19,790 bases of DNA. Source: CAZFGN01 sp964518695. Its GTDB lineage: Bacteria > Patescibacteriota > Minisyncoccia > UBA6257 > Colwellbacteraceae. Every line of letters starts with the position of its first letter. The stretch's first letter is position 1. The notes beneath the pieces were generated by a model. It was not told the DNA's origin and did no database searches. It worked only from the letters and a program-made list of their open reading frames with translations. Below are positions 1-6,286 of the stretch, one piece after another. Location: the NCBI GenBank assembly GCA_964518695.1, contig CAZFGN010000008.1:1-19790 (forward strand). Reading direction: 5' to 3'. The translations under genes and the position numbers were made by a program.

Positions 1-190
1 AAACTAGAATATAATCAAGTAAGCGCCTCGTATCTTTGGAGACAAAATGAAACTCTTTGGGCCAAAGCGGCGTTGTGACTTTAACCCTTGCCCACTCACT
101 GGCAATTTTTTCTATTTTCTCCCTGTTTATTGAAACGTTTTTTGCGAGCTTTATAACGCGCGAGGTTGAAGTCAAAACGGGATTTGTCAT
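1..190 (-). CDS. Queuosine salvage protein (DUF2419/Qng1 family), N-terminal part, cut by window edge
   Basis: The minus strand is open from an ATG at 190 to the window edge, giving 63 residues. The reading starts MTNPVLTSTSRVIKLAKNVS, continues with an INREKIEKIA segment, then WPKEFHF and a final LLDYILV. This order (a start near V-x-x-S/T-x-x-V-x-x-A, a VxIN/IDxxxI strand-helix, a W-x-x-E-H/F-HF motif, then the helix leading to LDxLNFxFW) is that of the queuosine-salvage family, known to release queuine from queuosine 5'-phosphate. The catalytic part lies outside the window. The start is supported by a TATAAT box at 204-209 on the same strand. The gene diverges from the aminopeptidase gene. 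The family call is from recalled pattern, without a search. Confidence 0.75.
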   Translation of the reverse strand, partial: MTNPVLTSTSRVIKLAKNVSINREKIEKIASEWARVKVTTPLWPKEFHFVSKDTRRLLDYILV

Positions 191-203
191 ATTTTCTTTC
201 TCT

Positions 204-209
204 ATTATA
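204..209 (-). promoter_or_regulatory. -10 box (TATAAT) of the queuosine-salvage gene
   Basis: A perfect TATAAT on the minus strand ends 13 nt before the ATG at 190, which predicts a leader of about 7 nt. I see no convincing -35 box. It lies in the 93-bp divergent space shared with the aminopeptidase promoter. Confidence 0.45.
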
Positions 210-240
210 ACTCATTTACCATTTTGCAGAGGAATAATAT

Positions 241-268
241 TTGTATTATGATGGTCTTATAATATAAC
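241..268 (+). promoter_or_regulatory. Promoter of the M1 aminopeptidase gene
   Basis: TTGTAT at 241-246 and TATAAC at 263-268 are separated by 16 bp. An overlapping TATAAT lies at 258-263 and could be used instead. The start codon at 284 is only 15 nt beyond the -10 box, so the predicted leader is about 8 nt. There is no Shine-Dalgarno sequence in it. Confidence 0.5.
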
Positions 269-283
269 GATAATTATAGAATA

Positions 284-2896
284 ATGACAGAAAAAATAGC
301 TTGTTTGCTCCCGGAGAATGTGAAACCGGTAAAATATCATCTTTGGCTCGCGCCAAACCTCAAAACTTTTACCTTTGAAGGGGTCTTAAGTATCGATATT
401 GAAATTAAAGAGCCGACTAATACGATTACTCTACATGCTGATGATCTTGTGGTAAAGGGCTATGCAGAGTTAACGCAAGAAAATTTACATCTATGGGGAG
501 GGGTTTCTTATGACAAAGAGCGGCAAATTATAATTTTAAGTTATAAGGATGCTTTGTTGCCCGGACTTGCTACATTGAAGCTTAATTTCACAGGACAAAT
601 CAACGATCAATTATACGGTTTTTATCGAAGCAAGTATAACCTTCCCAACGGAGAAGAGCGTTATATTGCAACAACACAGTGTGAGGCGATCGACGCGCGA
701 CGCATATTCCCTTGTTGGGATGAGCCGGCTAGTAAAGCAGTGATCGAGGTCGTTGTAAGAATTCCGAAAGAACTTGTGGCTATTTCTAACATGCCGATCG
801 TAAAAGAGGACCTTCTTTCGGGCGACCTTAGTCTTCTTAAAGAAGTTGCATTTGCTCCGACACCGCCTATGTCAACTTACCTCTTTGCTATGATGGTTGG
901 AGAGTTTGAATGGGTAGAGGCTCACACAAATAGTGGAATTTTGGTTCGCGTCTGCACTACTCCAGGCAAAAAAGATCTCGGTAATTTTGCTCTAGACCAA
1001 GCAGTTAAAACACTTGAATTTTACACAGAATATTTCGGGGTGCCATACCCTTTACCTAAACTGGACCTTGTGGCCATCCCCGATTTCGCCGCGGGCGCTA
1101 TGGAAAATTGGGGTGCCGATACTTTCCGAGAGACAACACTTTTAATTGATCCGAGAAACTCATCCGCGGCCGCAGAAGAGCGCGTGGTAGAAGTAGTAGA
1201 CCATGAACTTGCGCACCAGTGGCACGGAAACTTAGTCACAATGCGTTGGTGGGATAGTTTATGGCTCAATGAAGGATTCGCTTCGTGGATGGAACTCATT
1301 GCCTGTAAGCGAATTCATCCCGACTGGAAACCGGAGGATAGATTTATCGCCGAAGATTTCCTTTCCGCGTTGAACGCTGATGCCCTCAAGAGTTCGAGAC
1401 CGGTGCAGGTTACGATCAATAACCCTCATGAAATTAACGAATCGTTTGACGCGATTGCCTATTCAAAAGGGGCTTCGATGATTCGAATGCTTGAAAATTT
1501 TCTCGGTCCCGAAGTATTCCGGCGCGGTCTCGGACGATATATGCGGAACCATGCCTATAGCAATACAGATCCTCGCGACTTGTGGGATTCACTTGAATTG
1601 GAGTCCATAAAACCTGTTCGAGCGATGATGGATACGTGGTTGAGGCAAACCGGTTATCCGGTGATTCATGTGAAGCGCGAACATAAGAACGGCCAAATGA
1701 AATTAGAACTTTCGCAGGAGAGGTTCTTGTATGAAAAGAATTTCGAGACCAGTGAGAATTCCCTATGGAACATTCCCGTTGGTATCACAACCGAAACTAA
1801 TAATACTAGGGCGTTTCTTCTTCTTGATACCAAAAAAACAGAAGTGGATACATCACTCTTCCCGGTCGTTCCTAACCAATCAGAATGGATTAAGCTCAAC
1901 GCCGCGCATACCGGTTTTTTCAGGGTCAATTATGAACCGGAAGAGCTGCTTAAGTTTAGACCTGTTGTGATGGGACACAAACTACCGGTAGCAGATAGAA
2001 TTGAACTCTGCGATGACGCCTACGCCCTCACAAGAGCCGGGCACTATTCAGCTGATCTTCTTCTCGATTTTTTCTCTGGGTATAAGAATGAGATGGAACT
2101 TCCTGTATGGCAGGTTTTGCTTTCGCGAATGAACGGAATAAGATTACTCATTTCTCACGAGCCTTATGTAAAATTATTTGAATCATTCGTAAGAGACTTA
2201 ACGAGGCCCATTGCAAAAAGCGTTGGATGGGTTGAAGCCGTACACGAAGGGCACCAGTTGAAAATTCTTCGCGGGATGGTACTAAGAACGCTTGGGGAAG
2301 CAGGAGAAAAAGAGATAATAGAGGAGGCGCAAAAACGGTTTGAGGCATTTTTAAAAGACCATGATTCATTGAATCCTAACCTTCGAGGCGCTGTTTATGG
2401 CATTGTTGCTTCAGTTGGTGATGAGACAACTTACGAGGCAATCTGCGATCTTTATAAAAAAGAAATTCTTCAAGAGGAGCAGTTGCGTTTATTGGGCGCG
2501 TTAACTGATTTCCAGAATCCGGATTTACTCGCAAAAACTCTAAAGTTCTTCATCGGAGGAGAAGTTCGTTCCCAGGACGTCTACCTTGTACTCCGCAGTA
2601 TTGCCACAAATCCAGCCGGTCGTGATTTGACATGGCAATTTGTGAAAGAAAATTGGGAAACATTTCGTATGATGTACGAGGATGGCAAACTCCTTGGACG
2701 AGTCATAGAGGCGGTTTGCAAACCACTTGCGTCTTTCGCGGATGTTGCCGATGTTCGATCTTTCTTTGAAACTCACCCCGTACCGGATGCAAAACGAACC
2801 ATCGAGCAATCGCTTGAAAGTATTCGCATTAATGCAAAGTGGTTGGAGCGGGATCGTTCTGTTTTCGCTTCATGGCTAACAGGGCCTAAATCATAA
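284..2896 (+). CDS. M1 family zinc aminopeptidase (puromycin-sensitive / tricorn-factor F2-F3 type)
   Basis: An 870-residue cytosolic aminopeptidase that removes N-terminal residues from peptides. The N-terminal beta domain covers about residues 1-190. The substrate-binding GAMEN motif is at 271-275. The zinc site is HELAH at 307-311 with the third ligand E330 in the LNEGF motif, and Y393 (AYSKGASM) is the likely catalytic tyrosine. Residues from about 510 onward form the beta-sandwich and the helical ERAP1-C-like domain. Length is as usual for the family. There is no signal peptide or membrane segment, which fits use of peptides in the cytoplasm. It is monocistronic, divergent from the queuosine-salvage gene, and convergent with msrB. 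All catalytic residues are present, so I expect an active enzyme. In reduced-genome bacteria it would fit peptide scavenging, but that role is inference. Confidence 0.95.
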   Translation: MTEKIACLLPENVKPVKYHLWLAPNLKTFTFEGVLSIDIEIKEPTNTITLHADDLVVKGYAELTQENLHLWGGVSYDKERQIIILSYKDALLPGLATLKLNFTGQINDQLYGFYRSKYNLPNGEERYIATTQCEAIDARRIFPCWDEPASKAVIEVVVRIPKELVAISNMPIVKEDLLSGDLSLLKEVAFAPTPPMSTYLFAMMVGEFEWVEAHTNSGILVRVCTTPGKKDLGNFALDQAVKTLEFYTEYFGVPYPLPKLDLVAIPDFAAGAMENWGADTFRETTLLIDPRNSSAAAEERVVEVVDHELAHQWHGNLVTMRWWDSLWLNEGFASWMELIACKRIHPDWKPEDRFIAEDFLSALNADALKSSRPVQVTINNPHEINESFDAIAYSKGASMIRMLENFLGPEVFRRGLGRYMRNHAYSNTDPRDLWDSLELESIKPVRAMMDTWLRQTGYPVIHVKREHKNGQMKLELSQERFLYEKNFETSENSLWNIPVGITTETNNTRAFLLLDTKKTEVDTSLFPVVPNQSEWIKLNAAHTGFFRVNYEPEELLKFRPVVMGHKLPVADRIELCDDAYALTRAGHYSADLLLDFFSGYKNEMELPVWQVLLSRMNGIRLLISHEPYVKLFESFVRDLTRPIAKSVGWVEAVHEGHQLKILRGMVLRTLGEAGEKEIIEEAQKRFEAFLKDHDSLNPNLRGAVYGIVASVGDETTYEAICDLYKKEILQEEQLRLLGALTDFQNPDLLAKTLKFFIGGEVRSQDVYLVLRSIATNPAGRDLTWQFVKENWETFRMMYEDGKLLGRVIEAVCKPLASFADVADVRSFFETHPVPDAKRTIEQSLESIRINAKWLERDRSVFASWLTGPKS

Positions 2897-2934
2897 AAAG
2901 TATACTACGTCACCGATCGGACATATAGTATACT
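2895..2934 (-). terminator. Hairpin terminator after msrB
   Basis: On the minus strand AGTATACTA (2934-2926) pairs with TAGTATACT (2907-2899) and is followed by a run of five T that overlaps the aminopeptidase stop codon. The loop is 18 nt and contains the small palindrome CCGATCGG. There is no T-run in the plus direction, so it should mainly stop minus-strand transcription. Confidence 0.55.
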
Positions 2935-2961
2935 GTCGTTACCAAAGCTAGTTTATATTCT

Positions 2962-3378
2962 TCATTCGCTTTGTTTTCTCTCCGGTTCTTTCTTTAACTG
3001 CAAGGCGCAGGAATTAATGCAGTACCTTTTGCCGGTAGTTTCTTTAGGACCGTCTTCAAATACATGCCCCAAGTGACCGCCGCATTTAGCGCAAGTTACT
3101 TCAACTCGTTCCATTCCATACTCGCTATCTTTATGATACTCCACCGCTCCCGGCAAAGCTTTATCAAATGAAGGCCAACCAGTGCCGGATTCAAACTTGG
3201 TGTCAGAGGAAAAAAGTTGACTACCACAGGCGGCACAGGCATACGTCCCCTTATCCTTGTTATGAACATACTGGCCGACAAATGGGGCTTCGGTTCCTTT
3301 TTTGCGCAGAACTTCGTACTGTTCCGGCGTCAACTTCTCTTTCCACTCATCTTCCGTCTTCTTAATTTTGTCCGGCAT
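2962..3378 (-). CDS. msrB: Peptide methionine-R-sulfoxide reductase MsrB
   Basis: Reduces the R epimer of methionine sulfoxide in proteins. The 138-residue product has the MsrB fold: a structural zinc site made of CAAC (C48, C51) and CAKC (C96, C99), the GTGWPSF motif at 65-71, GHLGHVF at 101-107 and the catalytic Cys120 in the RYCINS motif. Position 124, commonly Ala or Gly/Val in this motif, is Cys here and could serve as an extra thiol. There is no signal peptide, so it acts in the cytoplasm. It ends a run of minus-strand genes (the stop of the ASCH-like gene lies 20 nt upstream) and is followed by a terminator. No Shine-Dalgarno is seen before the ATG. Confidence 0.95.
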   Translation of the reverse strand: MPDKIKKTEDEWKEKLTPEQYEVLRKKGTEAPFVGQYVHNKDKGTYACAACGSQLFSSDTKFESGTGWPSFDKALPGAVEYHKDSEYGMERVEVTCAKCGGHLGHVFEDGPKETTGKRYCINSCALQLKKEPERKQSE

Positions 3379-3397
3379 ATTCTTTTAAAGAAGTACT

Positions 3398-3655
3398 TTA
3401 AAACTGGATTACGTACAAACCCTTTTTCTCAAGCTCTTTCTTTTGCCCGAAGCTATTAAGCTTAAACTTGTAAATGAGTTTTGCCTTTTTTCGGATGGAT
3501 CTCCCAGTATATTTCTTCTTTCTTGGGTCCCATTCTCCAAAAACCAAAGTGTCTCCTTCTTTGATTTTAAACGGAACCCGAAGGTCAAATTTTTTCTTAC
3601 CGGACTTTATGAGTTCAAACGACTGCGGCCAACTTTTCTTTTTTATTACTGCCAT
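3398..3655 (-). CDS. ASCH/DUF3850-like small protein
   Basis: An 85-residue basic protein. The pattern is that of the ASCH/DUF3850 (PUA-like) fold: an aromatic-flanked helix FELIKSGKKKFDLR near residues 13-26, then KIKEGDTLVFGEW at 30-42, then KYTGRSI near 48-54, and a final strand ending GLYVIQF. Proteins of this fold bind RNA or modified nucleotides, but the substrate of this one is unknown. It lies 19 nt upstream of msrB and 30 nt downstream of the DUF167 gene on the same strand, so the three are probably co-transcribed. The family call rests on motif order; the function is not inferred. Confidence 0.7.
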   Translation of the reverse strand: MAVIKKKSWPQSFELIKSGKKKFDLRVPFKIKEGDTLVFGEWDPRKKKYTGRSIRKKAKLIYKFKLNSFGQKKELEKKGLYVIQF

Positions 3656-3685
3656 GTTTTTATATGATATAACCTAGCCGACCTT

Positions 3686-3904
3686 TTATATTATCTCAAA
3701 AATCTTGTTTCTTGATTTCGCGCCTTTAATTAATCTTACCTTGCCAGCAGGAACTTTAAAATATACCGCCAAAGCGGCTACTACAGCCCTATTTGCCAGC
3801 CCCCTTTCCGCTTTTTCTTTAACGTAAACTTCAAAGCTGTCTTCATCTTTTTTGATTATCGTTGGCTTTTTAGAGCCGGGGTGGGTTTTGACTTTGAGAT
3901 ACAT
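3686..3904 (-). CDS. DUF167/YggU (UPF0235) family protein
   Basis: A 72-residue protein with the DUF167 layout: the N-terminal strand LKVKTHPGSKK, a central VYVKEKAERGLANRAVV segment (residues 27-43) and a C-terminal VRLIKGAKSRNKIFEI strand. The A-E-x-G-x-A-N and GxKSRxK motifs are characteristic. The biochemical role of the family is not established; a link to nucleic acids has been suggested by its fold. An AAAGGGG stretch about 13 nt before the ATG may help initiation. It is the first intact gene after the terminator at 4004-4045, and may head the small operon DUF167 - ASCH-like - msrB. Confidence 0.85.
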   Translation of the reverse strand: MYLKVKTHPGSKKPTIIKKDEDSFEVYVKEKAERGLANRAVVAALAVYFKVPAGKVRLIKGAKSRNKIFEII

Positions 3905-3951
3905 TGGTCAATATTCCCCTTTCAGATATTTGGGTCATTTGGGGGGGTGTG

Positions 3952-3969
3952 GATAAGTGTTGACTTATC
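3952..3969. repeat. Short inverted repeat next to a perfect DnaA-box-like sequence
   Basis: GATAAGT (3952-3958) and ACTTATC (3963-3969) form a 7-bp inverted repeat with a 4-nt spacer. It overlaps TGTGGATAA at 3948-3956, the exact reverse complement of the consensus DnaA box TTATCCACA. It lies in the intergenic space upstream of the DUF167 gene. It may be an operator or a chance match. Confidence 0.3.
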
Positions 3970-4003
3970 GCCACCGCTTGCTATTATACAATTAATACTC
4001 ACG

Positions 4004-4045
4004 AAAAAGACCCTTATGCGGTTCCGTTCGCATCGGGGGCTTTTT
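4004..4045. terminator. Bidirectional intrinsic terminator
   Basis: AAAAAG (4004-4009) pairs with CTTTTT (4040-4045), CCC (4011-4013) with the G-run at 4035-4039, and ATGCG (4016-4020) with CGCAT (4029-4033), leaving an 8-nt loop. T-runs follow on both strands. On the minus strand the hairpin overlaps the last codons and stop of the NYN remnant, so the tail of that reading frame is encoded by the terminator stem. Confidence 0.8.
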
Positions 4046-4286
4046 CTTTTATAGTCTGCAAAATTAGTCTTTGATCGTTCAGATAAGCAATGGGAGCATC
4101 TGTTCTTTTGAGGAGAATCGAGCATTTTTCCTTGGTATGCGGCGATAATATGACTTTTAATTTTCTACGCTCTTTCAAAAACTTTACCAAGCTGGCATAA
4201 TCACCATCACTCGAGACAAGCACCGCTTGTATGTATAATTGTTTTCTTTTTGCTTCATTTTTATGACTGTGTTTTAACTTCTCTGT
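4014..4286 (-). pseudogene. NYN-domain (LabA/DUF88-like) protein, C-terminal remnant
   Basis: This frame is open from just after a TAA at 4287-4289 to a TAA at 4014. The reading contains VLVSSDGDYASLVKFLKE, then LKVILSP, CSILLKR and IAYLNDQ. This is the C-terminal half of the NYN (PIN-like) RNase domain: the beta-strand with the SSDGD metal motif, the following helix and the LLK/LND region. The N-terminal half with the first catalytic Asp of the family is absent, and the space where it should lie is occupied by the YwbE gene. A GTG at 4223 could start a 69-residue peptide, but it would lack half the fold. I read it as a deletion remnant, not a working gene. Confidence 0.7.
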
Positions 4287-4295
4287 TTATTAACC

Positions 4296-4499
4296 TTAAC
4301 ATAGCTTCCCTCTAACTTTCTGCACTCGGCCAATTTGACCGTCTTCTAAGCGAACCTTAATGCCGTGCGGATGAAAATCAGAATTTGTTAAAATTTCTGT
4401 CACTATCCCACGAGTAAGCACTCCGGTTCTTTGGTCATCCTTTAGCACAACCTCTACTTCCGAACCGATTTTTACATCTTCTCTGTTTTGCCCATTCAT
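4296..4499 (-). CDS. ywbE: YwbE family protein (DUF2196)
   Basis: A 67-residue protein matching YwbE almost along its whole length: MNGQNREDVKIGSEVEVVLK at the start, then DQRTGVLTRGIVTEILTNS and a C-terminal HPHGIKVRLEDGQIGRVQ. The frame is open upstream to 4586, but the family starts at MNGQNR and the upstream stretch overlaps the zincin gene, so I place the start at the ATG at 4499, 7 nt after the zincin stop. The protein is predicted to be a small SH3-like beta barrel. Its function is not known. It follows the PIN and zincin genes in the same operon. Confidence 0.85.
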   Translation of the reverse strand: MNGQNREDVKIGSEVEVVLKDDQRTGVLTRGIVTEILTNSDFHPHGIKVRLEDGQIGRVQKVRGKLC

Positions 4500-4506
4500 A
4501 AAATTT

Positions 4507-4902
4507 CTATCGCGAGATTTTTCGCCTTTTAACTTCAGCTTGACGTACCCGGGTCTCATCCATCCCGAAATGATGCGCGATTTCATGCCAGATAGTATTC
4601 TTCACTATTTCTTTCAAATCTTTTTCGTTTCGCGCCTCTTCCTCAATGGGTTTTTGAAAGATGGTTATTTTATCGGGAAGCACCGCGTTGTAGTTCGCTC
4701 CCCGCCCTAACCGCGACACGCCTTCGTATAAACCGAGCAATGTCCAACCTTCATGAATATCCAGCTTCTTCTTTTGGACTGGAGTCGGCTCGTCTTCAAC
4801 AACAACAGCCACATTATCTAATTTACGCAAAAACTTTTCCGGAATGGCGTTTACCCCTTCTTCCACAACTTTTTCAAATTCTTCCCTTTTTAACTTTTGC
4901 AT
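4507..4902 (-). CDS. Minimal zincin-type metallopeptidase (PF06262-like)
   Basis: A 131-residue protein with the zinc-protease motif HEIAHHFGMDE at 106-116 (ligands H106, H110 and probably E116, catalytic E107). The N-terminal segment EEFEKVVEEGVNAIPEKF and the middle LLGLYEGV and ITIFQKPIE segments are those of the short predicted zincin family often labelled metallopeptidase family protein. No signal peptide is present, so it is cytoplasmic. The substrate is unknown. It starts 1 nt after the stop of the PIN gene and ends 7 nt before the ywbE start, so the three are likely one transcript and translationally coupled. Confidence 0.88.
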   Translation of the reverse strand: MQKLKREEFEKVVEEGVNAIPEKFLRKLDNVAVVVEDEPTPVQKKKLDIHEGWTLLGLYEGVSRLGRGANYNAVLPDKITIFQKPIEEEARNEKDLKEIVKNTIWHEIAHHFGMDETRVRQAEVKRRKISR

Positions 4903-4903
4903 A

Positions 4904-5338
4904 TTATTCTAAAATCTCAACTTCTATTTTACTTTTGTATGGCCTGAAACCATGATCAAAAGTTACAAGTGGCAAAGAATATATTTTAGCAATACAAGCA
5001 TATATCAAGTCCCCTCCTTTTAAAGTTTTGAAAGTGGTAAGTAATTCTTGGTCCCTGGCTTCATTCGCAAGCTGCTGAGTAATATGAATATTGTCAAAAG
5101 GAATACGGAGTTTATCTTTCTCAAACGAAAGATAGGGTGTTTTCAATACTTCCCTTCCCCTTGAAATAGCTGCCATAAACTCAAAAAGGCCATGGGCAGG
5201 AAGTAACACTATTCTATCCCGAGGCATTGTCTGTATATAACCAAGGGCTTTTTGATGATTTGGATCTAACTTATTGAAAGCAGCAACAATGACCGATGCG
5301 TCAAAAAGCACGTGTTTATCGGGGTTGATTTGGAACAT
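4904..5338 (-). CDS. PIN-domain nuclease (VapC-like)
   Basis: A 144-residue PIN domain with the four expected acidic residues: D13 in VLFDAS, E53 in LFEFMAA, D110 in KGGDLIYACIA and D128 in VTFDHGF. Such proteins cut RNA with Mg2+ or Mn2+. Many are toxins of VapBC pairs, but no antitoxin gene is seen: upstream is only a decayed reading frame (5393-5575), and downstream is the zincin. It may be an orphan toxin, a domesticated RNase, or paired with an antitoxin elsewhere. An AGGAG lies 14 nt before the ATG, rather far for a ribosome site, and a promoter-like pair (5344-5373) places the start of transcription close to the ATG. Confidence 0.88.
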   Translation of the reverse strand: MFQINPDKHVLFDASVIVAAFNKLDPNHQKALGYIQTMPRDRIVLLPAHGLFEFMAAISRGREVLKTPYLSFEKDKLRIPFDNIHITQQLANEARDQELLTTFKTLKGGDLIYACIAKIYSLPLVTFDHGFRPYKSKIEVEILE

Positions 5339-5343
5339 ACACT

Positions 5344-5373
5344 ATTAAATTTCTCCTAATTTTTTATTGGCAA
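5344..5373 (-). promoter_or_regulatory. Possible promoter of the PIN - zincin - ywbE operon
   Basis: On the minus strand TTGCCA (5373-5368) and TTTAAT (5349-5344) are separated by 18 bp. The -10 box ends only 5 nt before the PIN start codon, so transcription would begin at or next to the ATG. The same TTGCCA -35 sequence is used at 9281-9286. Confidence 0.4.
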
Positions 5374-5392
5374 AAATAGCTTTTCAATACTT

Positions 5393-5575
5393 CTATACTG
5401 AGATCCCAATCCCTAGAGGTTTCCCACCTAATCTTACATTTGTTTCTTTTACTACTGTCGCGAAATTAAGAACAGACTACGCAAAAGTTTGGATTTCTAC
5501 CTGATGAGACTGACCACCAAACTTAACTGTTAAAGTCTCTTGTTGTATTAGATTAATCTAAGAATTTTTGAACAT
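5393..5575 (-). pseudogene. Decayed reading frame with three in-frame TAG codons
   Basis: Starting at an ATG at 5575 the frame reads MFKNS, stop, INLIQQETLTVKFGGQSHQ and VEIQTFA, stop, SVLNFATVVKETNVRLGG and KPLGIGISV, stop. All three stops are TAG (5558-5560, 5477-5479, 5393-5395), followed by a TGA at 5384-5386. The alternating beta-strand pattern and charged turns look like a real protein of about 60 residues, not random translation. I do not recognise the family. Because other genes here end in TAG (for example at 9300), recoding is unlikely and decay is the simpler reading. It sits directly upstream of the PIN gene. Confidence 0.45.
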
Positions 5576-5685
5576 GAAGTGTAAGTGGAAAATATAATTA
5601 AATTACATCCGAAAGGAGTGGCAACTACTAGATTATACACGTCTAAATGTATTCTAACAGGCTGGCCGTAGGAAGGCAAAAAGTC

Positions 5686-5887
5686 TTAATTTACCTTAAT
5701 ACGCCCCTCCCAAAAATTCAATCCTTCTTTAACTGTTTTTGGGTTAGCTTTGACTTCCGGTTCAAAGACTATAGTAAGTAGTGGCGTTGGGCTGCCAGAG
5801 CTTGCGGGTTAGAAAAGTCAACTTGGCGATTGATTTGTAGAGTTTTAATTTTTTATTGCGGTTGGTTTCCTTGAGGCATTTTGCCAA
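5686..5887 (-). pseudogene. Frameshifted remnant of a small basic protein
   Basis: From a TTG at 5887 one frame reads LKETNRNKKLKLYKSIAKL, TFLTRKLWQPNATTYYSL and stops at 5762. The frame shifted by one base continues as IVFEPEVKANPKTVKEGLN and FWEGRIKVN to a TAA at 5686. The two parts join naturally near 5765-5780, which suggests one protein of about 65 residues broken by a single-base change. I do not recognise the family. It follows the small hypothetical gene at 5901-6089 on the same strand. The space between this and the other decayed frame (5576-5685) shows nothing I can identify. Confidence 0.33.
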
Positions 5888-5900
5888 AACGTTATTGCTT

Positions 5901-6089
5901 TTATTCCTTACCAAGCAACCCTAGAGCCTCTCCGTATTCATTAACGATTTTCTTTACTACTTTTTCAATCTCTCTTTTTCTGTCTTCGGTAAGTTCGTCG
6001 TCTAAAATATATGGTATATCTTTATTACGGCCGACAATTTTAGATTGTATTTCTCCTGATTTAATTTTTTTAGTTGTCCCCTTCTTCAT
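5901..6089 (-). CDS. Small conserved-looking hypothetical protein after xseB
   Basis: A 62-residue, highly charged protein: a basic N-terminus (KKGTTKKIKSGEIQSKIVGR), a PYILDDELTED turn, then an amphipathic helix REIEKVVKKIVNEYGEALGL ending LGKE. I do not recognise a named family. Its ATG at 6089 lies inside the xseB end, a 20-nt overlap, so translation is probably coupled to xseB. The length, even charge pattern and tight overlap support a real gene. A role with exonuclease VII is only suggested by position. The region beyond its stop is decayed sequence. Confidence 0.65.
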   Translation of the reverse strand: MKKGTTKKIKSGEIQSKIVGRNKDIPYILDDELTEDRKREIEKVVKKIVNEYGEALGLLGKE

Positions 6090-6285
6090 CTAAGTCGCCT
6101 TTGATTTCTTTGAATTTATTCTCTATTCCCTTGAGTTTGGATTTGAGGTCTTTTACGATCTCCGCGCCCTGTTTAACCTTTTCCAAGCCCTCCTCTAAAT
6201 CAATGTCCTCCTGTTTATCAAACCACTCCACGATGGATTCGAGTTTATCCAAAGATTCTTTTACTTTTTTGCCTTCTTTGCCCAT
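6070..6285 (-). CDS. xseB: Exonuclease VII small subunit XseB
   Basis: A 71-residue, mostly helical acidic protein with the XseB pattern: ESLDKLESIVEWFDKQEDID then LEEGLEKVKQGAEIVKDLKS and a charged tail. XseB subunits form helical hairpins that wrap around the XseA coiled coil and are needed for exonuclease VII, which degrades single-stranded DNA from both ends to oligonucleotides. Length is typical. It starts 1 nt after the xseA stop codon and overlaps the next small gene by 20 nt, so stoichiometric coupled translation with xseA is likely. Confidence 0.88.
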   Translation of the reverse strand: MGKEGKKVKESLDKLESIVEWFDKQEDIDLEEGLEKVKQGAEIVKDLKSKLKGIENKFKEIKGDLDEEGDN

Positions 6286-6286
6286 A

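Noticed and set aside
57..251. Plus-strand open frame at the left edge
   Set aside because: It overlaps, on the other strand, the queuosine-salvage N-terminus and the divergent promoters, and its hydrophobic translation is an effect of AT-rich sequence.
1021..1299. Minus-strand open frame inside the aminopeptidase gene
   Set aside because: It is the shadow of the conserved GAMEN and HExxH region of a certain gene.
3960..3987. Promoter-like TTGACT-16-TATTAT on the plus strand
   Set aside because: It would start transcription near 3994 and run at once into the terminator at 4004-4045, so no gene or useful RNA follows. I treat it as chance in an AT-rich spacer.
5393..5575. Amber (TAG) recoding across the window
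   Set aside because: Ordinary genes such as those ending at 9300 and 14706 stop at TAG with the expected family length, so TAG works as a stop.
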